From Azadirachta indica (Eukaryota > Streptophyta > Magnoliopsida > Sapindales > Meliaceae), in contig CM040452.1 in NCBI GenBank assembly GCA_022749755.1, positions 14,030,350-14,094,349 on the forward strand: a stretch of 64,000 nt of DNA, given 5' to 3'. The translations under genes were made by a program, and so were the position numbers. Below, piece by piece: positions 1-11,839 of this stretch (the first letter of the stretch is position 1; each line of letters begins with the position of its first letter). The notes beneath the pieces were generated by a model. That model ran no database searches. It had not been told where the DNA came from and saw nothing but the letters and a program-made list of their open reading frames with translations.

Positions 1-2863
1 GCAGATAAAGAAAAAGAGGAACCTAAAACTGAAGCTATGGAAGAAGAAAATGGTGCAAATGAAAATGAAAAAGAGGTGACTGATGAAAAGGAAGGTAGCA
101 AAGAAGATGTGAAAGAGAAGTCTGCTGAGGCTGAGGATGAAGAACAGAAGGCAGGAGAGACTAAGAAGGTGAAAGGGTCAGCAAAGCGTGGAAAGGATAA
201 GAGTGGTGGGGAGAAAGTTAGAGAAAAGAAGTCGAAGATAGTGGAAGAGAAGAAAGAGCCGGAGCAAAGGACTCCTGTTGTTGATCGCCCTGTAAGGGAG
301 CGGAAATCTGTTGAAAGGCTTGTCGCATCTATTGAAAAGGATTCCTCAAGGGAACTCCACATTGAAAAGGTTTTCTTTTAAAATATTTTTCTAAATTCAG
401 TCTTTTTGTTAATTTGATTTTTGTAATTCATGAGGACTTTTCTTGAGTTATATTCTTACATGGAATTTGTAGGGCCGTGGTACCCCATTGAAAGATATTC
501 CTAATGGTATGTCTAATATCTCCTCTTTGGATTCATATCTGCTGTATTATTGCACTCTTTTCTTCTATTGAATTTTCTGGCAAGTCTAAATGATTATCTT
601 GTTATCTTTAACTAATAATGGCTTTGTGCTGCTGATTTAGGTTTATCGTTAAATTGCTAGACAATTATGTGGAGTGTGGACTTTTATTATTTTTGAACTC
701 TTAATATCTGATGCCTAAAAAAATGAAACTTTCTATGGAATTGAGCTTAATGGCTGCCATGTGCATATGCATGTAAATGCAGAATAGTGAATGAATTATT
801 TCACCTCTTAATGTGTCTCTGCTCCAGTGGCATTTAAGTTGTCTCGAAGGAAGACTGATGACACCTTCAGATTGCTTCATTCAATTCTATTTGGAAGGAG
901 GGGAAAGGTAATCTGAAAGCAGTGCTTTACTTGCTTGTATACATTTTCTGATCGTATGCTTTCCCAACGCAGTAGGTGATGATGATGATGTATAAACTTG
1001 CATACATGTGCACACACTGCATAAACACCATGGGTATGAGAAGTTTTTGGGTCTGCTAATCTGCTTTATGTCTCCGATTCCTGGTATTTGCAGGCATTTC
1101 AGGTCAAAAGCAACATATCTCGTTTCTCTGGGTTTGTGTGGCATGAAAATGAGGTAAAAGGCCTGCTTTTAAGAAAGAGAATTGATTCTTTCTCCCTACG
1201 ATTTGTTTTATTGTGTTCTTATGTGCTGCTCACTGTTGGTTTGCCATGTAGTAGTGCTAGAGTGAAAGTTTTGATTTTATGCATTCCTGCAGGAAAAACA
1301 AAAGATCAAAGTGAAAGAGAAATTTGACAAGTGTAACAAAGAGAAGCTGCTGGAGTTCTGTGATGTACTAGACATTCAAATTTCCAAGACCACTAGGAGG
1401 AAGGTATTTTTTATGCTTGCTGCTCTTGCTGTTCTGCTGTCTACTGTTTATATAGCCAATTTATTTAGGTTTCTGTCTGTATTTTGTCAATGTCTGGAAA
1501 GTAGCCCCTGTTTCATGGCTTATTTTGTGAAAATGAATACTTATCATTGTAAATATGTTTAATTGCTTTGTTTGTGTGCAAATGTATGCTCATACATATG
1601 CACCAAAAATTCAAGACCGTGGGAGGACTCACCAATCCATTGGTTAGAGTTCACAGTTTAACCTGCTTTGCTGGTCTCAGCTGTGACCCTTCTTTGCGAA
1701 GTTTCCTTCTAGAGCAGAAGGATTTATCAATTTAGCTCTCAACCTGAATGTATAAAGTTGACATATTAAGTGATGCTGTACTAATGAGAGTAATATGCAT
1801 GTGCAGGAAGATATTGTTTCATCACTGATTGACTTTTTAGTGGCTCCTCATGCCACAACTACTGTGCTACTTGCCGAGAAAGAGGTCTGATAATTTTAAT
1901 AATGAGCATGCAAATTCTGATTCTGCATATGCCTATGATTCTCTTGTTTTGCATATCGTTTATATAACGTTCTGTTGTTAACTCAGTCCAATAAGAGCAA
2001 AAAGCGCAAGAGGGTAGCCAAACAAAGTCCATCAGTAGCTGGCAGCACACCTAGAGGTTCAGCTAAGGTATTATTTTATTTCAATTGAAATGAGATATGA
2101 TTTGTGATTCTTGGAGCAAAGCATAAGAATTTAAATGCTCTCTTGTGAGTTTCTATACTGTAATTTAAACAGAGGATGCATCCAATTTTCATATTTGTAG
2201 GCTAATGGTAATTGATTTGTTAATTTTCAAATCTGCTGCTCATTTATGGCTTTCTCCTTTCTTTTAGTAGTTTCCGATATATATCTGTAGTTTACTAAAT
2301 TGGCTGTTTAATAGAGTCGAAGAAAGACTGAAAATGCTTCGAAACTGGAGAGGAAGAGCACTGCTGACACTGACAATGAGTCTGAAGAAGAAGAAGAAGA
2401 AGAAGAAGAGGAGGAGGAGGAGGAGGAGGAGGAAGAGGAAAAAGAAGAAGCTGAAGAAGAGGAAAAAGAAAATGGTGTTCCAGAAAAATCTGACGATGAG
2501 ATGCCGGAGCAATCTGAAAGTGAGGACAATAATGAATCCGAGGATGAATCTGAAGAAGATGTGGGAAAACGCAAACGAAGTTCAAAAGCATCAAGTACGA
2601 AGAAGGAATCTGGTGGAAAAGCTAGGACCAAGAAAATCACAGTTTCAACTAAGTCGAGTCCACCACCAAAAAGGACACCGAAGAAAGGATCATCTAAACG
2701 CTCCAAGGTTGATGAAGACAGTGATATAAGTCCAAAAGTATTCTCAAGAAAGAAAAAAAATGAAAAGGTCACCAAGGAAAAGACTTCAACTCCAACAAAA
2801 TCTACCCCCAAGGAAAAACCTGGTAGAATAGTGACTTGCATTTCCTCTCTGACTTTCTTTTGC

Positions 2864-2906
<43 letters not shown>

Positions 2907-4111
2907 GGGGGTGTTAGTGGGGTATTTGTGAGTAGATGTTGCCATTATGAAAATGTTACAATGGCGGTTCATTATATTAAAATGTCTTTACAATCTGAAA
3001 ATGTTAATATTAATGTTTGGCATAATTTCCAGATTTTTGTGGACAAAATGATATTATTAAACAAAAATTTGGAAATTTGAGCTAGACTGGAAAATTTCAG
3101 AGTTGTTAAGTTTGTTCAAATAACCATTATGCTGAAAATTTGGTTCTCTTAATTCAAGGGAAAAAGGCTGGAAAAGGGAAGGAAAAAGCCAAAGAAGAGA
3201 AGTCACGGTTAACTGATGAGGAGCTAAGAGATGCGATTTGTGAAATTCTCAAGGAAGTGGACTTCAATACGGTAAGATTCGATATCACTGTAGTGTAATT
3301 TCTCTTTCATATGATACATATTCCAGCTTCTGCTTTTCCTACTGGACATTGGCAATCAAACTGGGACTTTTTCCAAAACAATTTGACAAACTTTTTAAGT
3401 GGTTTGAAGTGCACTAATTCCTGGTCTTTTATTTTATTATCTAAGTGGTCTTTTTTGATTTTCCAGGCTACCTTCACTGACATTCTGAAGCAACTTGGTA
3501 TGCACTTGTCACTGCTAATGTTTGCATTAATTTATATATATATATATATATATATATCTCTTTGGCTAATCCTGTCATTATGTAGTACAAGTTGACGGTC
3601 CAAGCTTTGAAGATTGTTATTTGTGGCCTAGACTTGGTTTTTCTGTTAAGATTTTGCTTATTCACGCAAACTGGCCAGTATATTCTGTTACCCTTCATCT
3701 GCTTCAATATGCTGACATGCTGAATAACTGTTAATAATACATTTGGTTTCTTGGTAATATGTAAAATCTGTAAATTGTTCACTCCTTGAATAATCTGTAA
3801 ATTGCTGAGTGTTTTTTCTTATCTTATCACAAGCAAGTGGCATGCATAATTAGGAGTAATCCTATGTGTGATTGAAACCTTATAATGCATAGAAAGAGAA
3901 AATCCAATGAAACTATCTTCTACCTAATGGGAAATTTGACCATTTTGCAGCACAACAATTTGATACGGATCTCACCTCAAGAAAGTCATCTATTAAGCTC
4001 ATGATCCAAGAAGAGCTCACTAAACTAGCTGATGAGGCAGAGGATGAAGATGGAGAAGGTGATGCTGAGAAAGATGAAACCCAGGCTGCTAGCCAAGAGG
4101 TTGAAGCCTGA
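1..4111 (+). CDS. DEK domain-containing chromatin-associated protein (5' partial)
   Basis: Eleven exons read by frame and splice consensus: 1-369, 473-506, 828-907, 1094-1153, 1293-1403, 1807-1884, 1987-2067, 2315-2822, 3159-3271, 3467-3497, 3951-4111 (stop TGA). They join without a frame break into 541 residues, and the frame is open to base 1, so the start lies upstream. The order is an acidic/lysine-rich N-terminal region, a DEK/SAF-like core (FGRRGKAFQ, SNISRFSGF, KEKLLEFCDVL, EDIVSSLIDFL), a basic KSKKRKR stretch, a long Glu run in exon 8, Ser/Lys-rich low-complexity sequence, and a C-terminal DEK-C domain (LTDEELRDAICEILKEVDF to IKLMIQEELTKLADE). Plant DEK proteins are nuclear, bind histones and DNA and affect chromatin accessibility; that role is inferred from family. 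The closest relative from memory is the Arabidopsis DEK3/At5g55660 group. The exact paralogue is uncertain. Confidence 0.93.
2388..2470 (+). repeat. GAA/GAG trinucleotide tract coding a poly-Glu run
   Basis: A run of GAA then GAG codons inside exon 8 of the DEK gene encodes roughly twenty consecutive Glu residues, followed by a mixed Glu/Lys segment. It keeps the reading frame. Such tracts vary in length between alleles; here it enlarges the acidic patch expected to contact histones. Confidence 0.85.
2867..2899 (+). repeat. (CA)n microsatellite in a DEK intron
   Basis: About 16 perfect CA repeats lie just downstream of the 2822 exon end, in the intron that runs to 3158. No coding role. Confidence 0.9.
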
Positions 4112-7100
4112 TGATCTTCAAGATGGAACATTAACTGCCTTAAAATATTGTAGCTATTTATATGCCCTTTTGGTCGCTCTTTTGAGTTTAGTTGTACCTT
4201 CTTCCTGTAATGATGTTTAGTCTGTACCAACTAAAGCTGGCTGTAATTTATTGTTAGTGATAATTTGCTGGCAATTAAACTAGAGATTAGTAGAAAACAG
4301 AGGAGGTGGATGTAGAATTGCCGCATGTTGTGTACACAATAACATGAATCCGTAGGAATTTTCTGACCTTTCGTGGAGTGCAAAGACTTGACATTCAGTC
4401 TGGTTGCGTAAGTATCTAACCGGGGCCATCGAAAACTTTTGTATTTCCATTATTCAGGTATGTTTTTATCAACATTAATTTTTGATGCATGATTGTTGCA
4501 TGATAAGCTGATTAATGGGTCCTATTGTTGGATAGTATTGCCTGTTTGGTCCGTGCCTCATTAATCTGACGGCCTTATTTGTTTCTCATTGTTGTTATGT
4601 GGCCAATAATAGCTTGCCAAAGCTGACCCAAGAATGAAAGCAGTCAGTCAAGTTGTATGCCAGATCTGGGTTTGCTCTTGAGGACTCAATTTGCTTGAAC
4701 AATTTCCTGTTTTATCCAGTTCTGCTTAATTTCTTTTTGGTGTTGAATATCCATTTGCTCGAACAATTCTTGACAAGCATTCGATGTCCCTCAGTTGTTA
4801 AATTCATCGTAACGTTATACATTGCACATTTTGATTGATTATCGTGCGGTCAATTAATTACGGTAAAGGGTATTTTTTATTTTCTTCGAATTTATAGTCA
4901 CAGAATATTTTGAAAGATATTTGATGGGTTTTATTTGAGAAGCACAGTCAGATAGATAGATTCAAATATTTTCGAAAAGAAGTGATTTTGGCAAAAAGCA
5001 TTTTGTGGGATTGCGTACTCTCTTTTTAAACCTTTTTGGCTTGGTAGGTATGAAGAACTAAGTTTGCCCTTTTTTATTCGTATCATAATCCATATCTTGT
5101 TCTCCCCTTCCTTGGCATGAAAAAGCAGTAAAACCTTTTTAATTTTCTTTTTTTTTATAATTTGAAATGGGATGGTTTTGATCACGAGATCACTAACAGC
5201 ACCCAAGTTGTCGAAAAATATGTTGAAACGGTGATACTGATACCTACCACACTAATTTCAATTTCATCAATTAAGCGCCCAAGATTCATTGTCTCTTTCA
5301 ATTTCATGGATTTCACTTTGGACTACTTTTCCATCTTCGTCATTTTTTACTTTTCTTTTTTAATAGTTAAGCTTCTTAGCCCATTTTTAATTATTATGCA
5401 ACAATTGGCCCACAAAAATTTTGTAAATGCTATATATATATATATATATATAACATTTGATATTAAATAGTAATATAATATTAATCTTATAATGCCGTTG
5501 TCCAACCCTAAAATTTAAGTGGAAAAATGTCAAAATCTTGAAGCTAAAGACAAAATGCTCCACTTAATTTGAGGTAGTAGTGGAGCACTGATTGACCTTA
5601 TAGTCAAGAGTCATCTAATCCATCAAAATTAAGTGGATGGCACATGTAATTAGTTGATAATTATCTTTTAGTGATGGCTTCTTCTTTTCCCTTTCATTTA
5701 TTATGTTTAATTAAAGTTTGGTTTATCTATATATTAACAACCTTAATAATATGCACTCTTTTATTACTGACTTATGAAACCAAACGTTTCATATCCCTTT
5801 TTTTTTCCCCCCTAAAAGAAAATGTGTATCAAATAAAAGTATATTTTTTTTATATGTATATAATATTATACAAAATGAGAATCATTATAAACATAGGTTA
5901 GGGTAATAGGCATAGAAAATGAAAGTAATATTATTTGTTTATGAGAAAAGAAAGGATAGGCTACACAAAATAGTCGCAATCTAAGGGTCGGTGACAAAAT
6001 TGAAGCATGGGGCATTAGACGTAATCACCTATTTAATAAGCACTTTTTAATGTTAGCTTTAGTTACCTATTGGGCAGGTCATTGTATATGTGATGTGTCC
6101 ACTAGTAAAAGAGGAACAACATTTTGTATTAAAAATATTTACAAATGGTTTGCATGTATAACATAACTAAACAAAGATAATCTTTTGATACTTGAATAAA
6201 ATTAATTAAACCCACGTATTATATTTAATAATAATACTCATTCCCGTACTTGTTTAAAAAAAAAACTGTAAAATAATCTTTTTATAAGAGAAATCAATCA
6301 AGAATTTGCTCTATGGTAATAATAATCAGTAGCAGGTAACATAACCTATTATTTAATAATAAAAATCGCTTACGCTAAGTTTAGATTCACTATAACAAAT
6401 TGAAATTATTTATACCAAATGTAAAAATATCCAATCTCATGATAAAAGTATCCGACAAATTAAAATTTTTAAAATTAATTTTTAAGTAAATTATGATATT
6501 CTTACCTACCATATTAATTAAATTATAATCTTCCCTACTGATGAGATGCTAGTGAATTTTAAATGTAGGCTGACCAATAATTTAATTTTGAAAAAAAATA
6601 GATGAGGGAAAAAAAATGGGACCATTAACTAAAAAATTCCAGGTCACACCGACCGCGTGAGAGATACCAAATCAATGGTCCAGATTATCCACCAGACGAC
6701 CAATCGAATGGCCTAGGAGCCGTCCGTGCGAACACCCACTTATCGACAAACAACGGTCCAGAATCATCCACGTGTCCGATCTAGAATCGTTATTAAAACA
6801 TTGATCCGACGGACCCAAGTCAATGCGCTCCCTAACTTATTGTTCTGCTTCCCTCCCTCAGCCTCTCTCCAAGCTAACAAAGTCCTGATTTTTCTTATTC
6901 AAAAGAATTAAACAACTCAAGCTTTAGCATATCGTTTGTTGTATTACTCTTCAGTTTCGACTTAGAAGTTTCGATTTTTCCATTTAATTCTTTGAAAGTT
7001 ATTTACGAGGAGCTAGCTTTGTTTGTGGTTTTTGATTGCTTATATATGTACATGTTTTAATGCAACTGGGATTCTTATATATGGTTTTAATCTTCTTAAA

Positions 7101-7410
7101 TCTCTGAAGTTGAGTGCTCGCTCTGTGAAAGATTCATATTCTCACTGTTGGAGCTCTGTTCATGGCTTGTTGATTCCTTTTCACGTGCTTTCATGCAATT
7201 TGATAGCCTTTCTCTTCTTCTTCGTCCTTTTTGATTAAAACCCCATAAAACTCTTGAACTGAAACTACGTTTTTACAAAACATTTTATCAAAAGCTGACC
7301 ATTTCTAAGCTATTTGTTAAAATTTTTTATAAAAAAAATAAAAAAAAAAGGGGGCTGAAATTTAAGTGCGCCCTTAAACTACAAAGCTTCAAACTTTATA
7401 AAATATATAG

Positions 7411-7443
<33 letters not shown>

Positions 7444-7453
7444 AAATTGTTAA
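4112..7453. other. Intergenic: DEK 3' region and NF-YB promoter
   Basis: The first ~200 bases are probably the DEK 3' UTR (TGTAA-rich, ending near 4270). The rest is AT-rich with TA repeats (about 5430-5453, 7418-7443). A CCAAT element sits at about 6699 (GACCAATCG), and the GC-richer stretch 6640-6860 looks like the NF-YB core promoter. 6860-7440 may hold a 5' leader, possibly with an intron, but I could not fix its borders. No supported gene was seen. Confidence 0.5.
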
Positions 7454-7999
7454 ATGGCAGACTCAGATAATGAGTCAGGAGAGAGGAATCAAAACACATC
7501 CTCAATCGCAGGTAACAGCGAGTCATCTCCAAGGGAGCAGGATAGGTTCTTGCCAATAGCGAACGTGAGCCGGATCATGAAAAAAGCTTTACCAGCAAAC
7601 GGTAAAATATCAAAAGATGCTAAGGAAACCGTACAAGAATGCGTGTCTGAGTTCATAAGCTTTGTTACGGGTGAGGCCTCAGATAAGTGCCAAAGAGAGA
7701 AGAGGAAAACCATCAATGGAGATGATCTGTTGTGGGCAATGACCACTTTAGGCTTCGAGGATTACGTGGAGCCGCTCAAGGTTTATTTGCAGAGGTTCAG
7801 GGAAATGGAAGGGGAGAAGACGGTGGCGCGTGACAAGGACGCGGCACCCGGATCCGGCGGTGGAATTGGGGAGTATGGTATGGTGATGATGGGACACGCA
7901 GGTGAACTTAATCAAGGACACGTGTATGGAGCCGGAGGGTTCCATCAAATGGCTATGAGTAAAGGTGGGCCTGCTTCTAACTTGGGCAGACCCAGGTAG
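7454..7999 (+). CDS. NF-YB3: Nuclear transcription factor Y subunit B, NF-YB3-like
   Basis: Single-exon gene of 181 residues. The histone-fold B domain spans about residues 29-120: [74 protein letters not shown]. The N terminus MADSDNESG and the Gly-rich C tail containing MVMMGHA match the NF-YB2/3 type. It has Lys in KISKDAK where LEC1-type proteins have Asp, so it is a non-LEC1 NF-YB. The family dimerises with NF-YC in a histone fold and binds CCAAT boxes with NF-YA or CONSTANS-like partners; in Arabidopsis NF-YB2/3 promote photoperiodic flowering. Role here is by homology. The start is the first ATG in frame, just after a TA microsatellite. Confidence 0.94.
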   Translation: MADSDNESGERNQNTSSIAGNSESSPREQDRFLPIANVSRIMKKALPANGKISKDAKETVQECVSEFISFVTGEASDKCQREKRKTINGDDLLWAMTTLGFEDYVEPLKVYLQRFREMEGEKTVARDKDAAPGSGGGIGEYGMVMMGHAGELNQGHVYGAGGFHQMAMSKGGPASNLGRPR

Positions 8000-8437
8000 T
8001 GAAGAAATTGTAGGTGGGTTCCATCCATCAAGGAGACACGTGTACGTCTCAGGTGAATTTAATCACACGACATCCGGTGGACAGTGGTAGTAGTACTGGT
8101 ATAAAAATGGGACTGCTCAGAAACAATTATATTCTCCAGCACATGGATGGAGAGTACGGTAGAGTAGAGTCTGAAGTGAAAGATTTCTTATTTGATTTTT
8201 TTTTTTTTTTTATCTTTTCTTTTCTTAAATTTTTAGTTGATTGTACTTATTATTAATTCACCAGTTAATTTGCTTCCGGTTGTGTGATTTGAAATGTTAT
8301 TATTCTGGTAGATCTGTGTAGAATATTTACCATCAGGGGAAGGGCAAGTTGAATTTGTGTGCACCTTTTGCTTGGTTGTTGTAATCTGGTTTACAGGAAA
8401 AGACAAAAAAAAAAAAAAAAAGATTGTTTCTATTGCC

Positions 8438-8482
8438 GACTGGCTGACTGACTGACTGACTGCTGACTGACCGACCGACCGG
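8438..8482 (+). repeat. (GACT)n/(GACC)n microsatellite
   Basis: A tetranucleotide array, GACT repeats shifting to GACC repeats, about 45 bp, downstream of the NF-YB3-like gene. Confidence 0.9.
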
Positions 8483-8972
8483 AAGTTGTTGATTCTTCTG
8501 TATAAATAATTATTGAAAATATCATATCGGTCTAACCCAACTGCTTTTTAAGTTTTGCCCATTAAAAATTAAATTAAATTAAAGATATTTATACTCATAG
8601 TTCCTCTTTTATAATTTATATCATGATCTTCTAAAAATTCCGACTCGTTTTCAAGTCTCATATTCAATTATTCTGAATCTTCAATTATCATTTTATATTA
8701 CATTATATTAAAGACAAAGATTCTTTGCTTAATAAGAACAGAAATCGTCCAACCCAACCATAAATTTCACGCTGCAACCTAAATCTAATTTAAGTTTTAT
8801 AAACCTTGTTATAACAATAGTTTTGACGTGGACTTTCTTACAACAATGCGCATACAGTATTCTGATAAAACCCTAAGTTTCTGACTGATTTCCTTTTTTT
8901 TTTTTTTTTTTAAAAGAAAAAAACAAAACATATCCCTCGTTCATGCAACCACATATAGCTTCACATGTTTTA

Positions 8973-9008
8973 ATATCAAATATCAAATATCAAATATCAA
9001 ATATCAAA
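8973..9008 (+). repeat. Heptanucleotide tandem repeat ATATCAA x5
   Basis: Five perfect copies of a 7-bp unit in tandem, followed 20 bp later by a CT microsatellite. Confidence 0.9.
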
Positions 9009-9023
9009 GGCTTCTTAAGCGTC

Positions 9024-9026
<3 letters not shown>

Positions 9027-9058
<32 letters not shown>
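9027..9058 (+). repeat. (TC)n microsatellite
   Basis: Sixteen TC units followed by imperfect CACTCTCACTC. Intergenic. Confidence 0.9.
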
Positions 9059-9064
<6 letters not shown>

Positions 9065-11839
9065 ACTCATATACAATGTACATAGTTAACTATGGTGGGA
9101 CAAATATATATATATATATATATAATAGATGAGAGTCTATACTGTAAATGAGTATTCTTAGAATCTAATCTAGAAGCCTTTTATTTGCGCATAGACAAAT
9201 GTGGTGATGAAAATCTTGAGTCGACAATTTTGTTTTCGTGGGGATTGAACATGAATGTCACTTCACTGAATATGTATTCAATGTACCATAAAAATGAGGC
9301 TGAGACTTCTTGCCAAGTTTAAAATTCAACCCCAACAGTACGTAGCACCAATCAAAGTTTATTTCCTAGTACACAGCAAGAAAGTAAGCGGGATTCATGG
9401 GAGACAATATTATAACTTGAAAGAAACCCTTCTAACAAGTAAAATATTAACAGGAGTTTTTAACTGATGGTCTCGATGACCATTTTGTTCACTGCACACA
9501 TCAAACCGCAGGAACTGCATTTCCTTCCTTCCTTCCTTCACTAATAAGAAATTAAGATTTTGAAAGTTGTTGGTCTGTTTGATTTCAGTACCCTAATTCA
9601 ATAATATTATGCCATAGCCAAATATGAAAATAGATTCTCCCACATAGACAGACACTGACAATGATCCAGAACTTCCACCATTCCATCAGTGGATGAAAGA
9701 ATTCAAGACATAATAATTTCAAAGGGATAAAACGCTGCAAATTCAGATAAAAATAAGGCAGGGAATGCATCGATTGCATCTCACATTTCATGGAAACTTA
9801 ACTTGAATTTTGGGACAAGAGATGATAAGAACTAAACAACATATGAACCAACAAATTAGAAAGGCCACAAAATGCAAATTGTCCGGTAAGGGGAGAAAAA
9901 CACGAGCAATATTCAGATGAGCTAAAAAGCCAAAATAAAATTGCTGTCACTGAAATTTTGTTTCTTAAAAGGATTTGGACAATGGAAGTTACAAATCAGT
10001 AAGGCCATAACATCCATGGCAGTCATAAGTACACCATGCCCCCACCACCCGATTCCAATAAAGGTTATCAAACGAGTGCAGGTCACCAATTGGATGCAAG
10101 GCAAAAGCCTTAAAAGAAACAAAGGAAGAATTTGAAAACCACTTTTAATGGCTATATCATAAGATAAAAGAAACTTGGAAAAAAAAAAAAAAAGATAAAG
10201 GCACAATACAAAAATCTGAGTAACTAATTTTCAGTATATACAAGGTAATCTTGTGTACAATTCTCCGGGCTAAAATTATGGAATTGAATCAGTGATCAGA
10301 TTTTTCCTACATCCCCTCCACCAAAAAATCACATGGTCAATGACATGGTATACTGAGAAAACTAACAAAAGAGGGGTAAAATGATACAACAACTAGACAG
10401 GTAACAAAGGCACATCAGTAACATCTTCTGTGCTAAATCCTAGTACATTACAATCAAACAGTAAGTTCTAAAGTAATCTACCACATCCAGACTACAACAA
10501 GTTCAAGCCATAGCATCATCATCATCATCCACAACATTGATCTCATCAAGTGTCAAAAGCTAAAACATAAATGCCAAAAAAGCTAAAATCTTAAAAGCAA
10601 AAGTTCATCTTCAATATCAATGTCTGCAACAGGAGAAAGTCATGCATTGTCTCTCACACAGAAGGTTGAGATCCTCTTCATAATCATGTCTTAGAAAACA
10701 GAGTTGCTGAACACCATCACTTCTCATGACACATACCCTTCAAGCTATCAAACAAAAAATTAGTGAGTAAAAACCACACAGCAATCCAGTCATGAACATG
10801 GTTAAAATGTAGTAAAACAGACTTTGGCTCAAAAAGAGCAATATTAATCATTCATATAAATAACCATAGTCTATATCTATCATTATACTCGACAATTTGC
10901 AAAAAATTGTATGCAACTGCACAGCAGTCTCCTTCAGCAACGAGATACACTCCCAGACATCAACAGCAAATGATACAATAAAAAACAGGGTGACAAAAAT
11001 CAGTTCCGCATTAACAAATCAAGCAAAATCCAAATCTATTACAAGTCCTTTGCAATCTCTAATCCTCTTTTATCTGAACATCTTGTACACAATATATTAA
11101 AAGCTTTTCTTCCTACCAGGCAAACATTTTCTATCACTTTAGTCCCAAGCAGCATTGGAGGATGTACATGCATGAAAGTTTAAAACGAAAAAGAGCAACC
11201 ACAAACTTTTCCTTGGCATATAAGAAATTATTACAATGGCTGTAAAACAGTGGAAGATACATGATGAAGATCAATGGGAAAATAAATGCTACCAGAACCC
11301 TACGAAGCATTTCAGTCTTTACACAGTTAACAAGTTAACATTGTTCACTGTTTGATTTATTGAATGAGCTACTTTTTCTACAGTTACAGTACTATATTCA
11401 AGTACACGAATGAAACAATTAAAGGAGAAGACTGGTTGAGAGATATGAAACACATGATATGTCACATGCGCCAGTCATCAGCAGAGCATGAAGAACAAAG
11501 CGCTCACAACAAGACAGCAAATCAGACTTCCAAAAAGGTCCATCAAAGCTTTTACAGTAAAAAAAAAGGTGAAACGTAAATGTTAGAAGAATAAAAACAC
11601 CGTATATTGAAAAACTGAGAACTTACTTCTTTCATACAAGCATGGAACCAAACTCCTGTTGAGAAGAAGCAACTTAGAAATTGCAGGTAATGACCTGAGA
11701 AGGACTGTTCAGCCAATTAAGAACCCAATTGTACCAATTAAAAGAGAGTCCAAATGAGCATGACAAATCAAAAGTTTGTTCCTCTTCTGCTTTCTCTTGC
11801 TAAATAGAAATTCCATGAAATTATTAGCATTGATTGGAG

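Larger units (their letters stand above)
8000..11839. other. Intergenic: NF-YB3 3' region and probable CFIm68 3' UTR
   Basis: 8000-8520 is NF-YB3 3' flank with poly-T, poly-A and a GACT/GACC microsatellite. 8520-9600 is AT-rich with simple repeats. 10230-11839 is less AT-rich and reads on the minus strand like a long, perhaps spliced 3' UTR of the CFIm68-like gene; its short frames are broken by stops and look non-coding. 9600-10200 holds nothing I can identify. Confidence 0.45.

Noticed and set aside
2264..2898. Minus-strand frames rich in Leu, Ser or Phe opposite DEK exon 8
   Set aside because: They are the antisense of the Glu-coding tract and adjacent exon.
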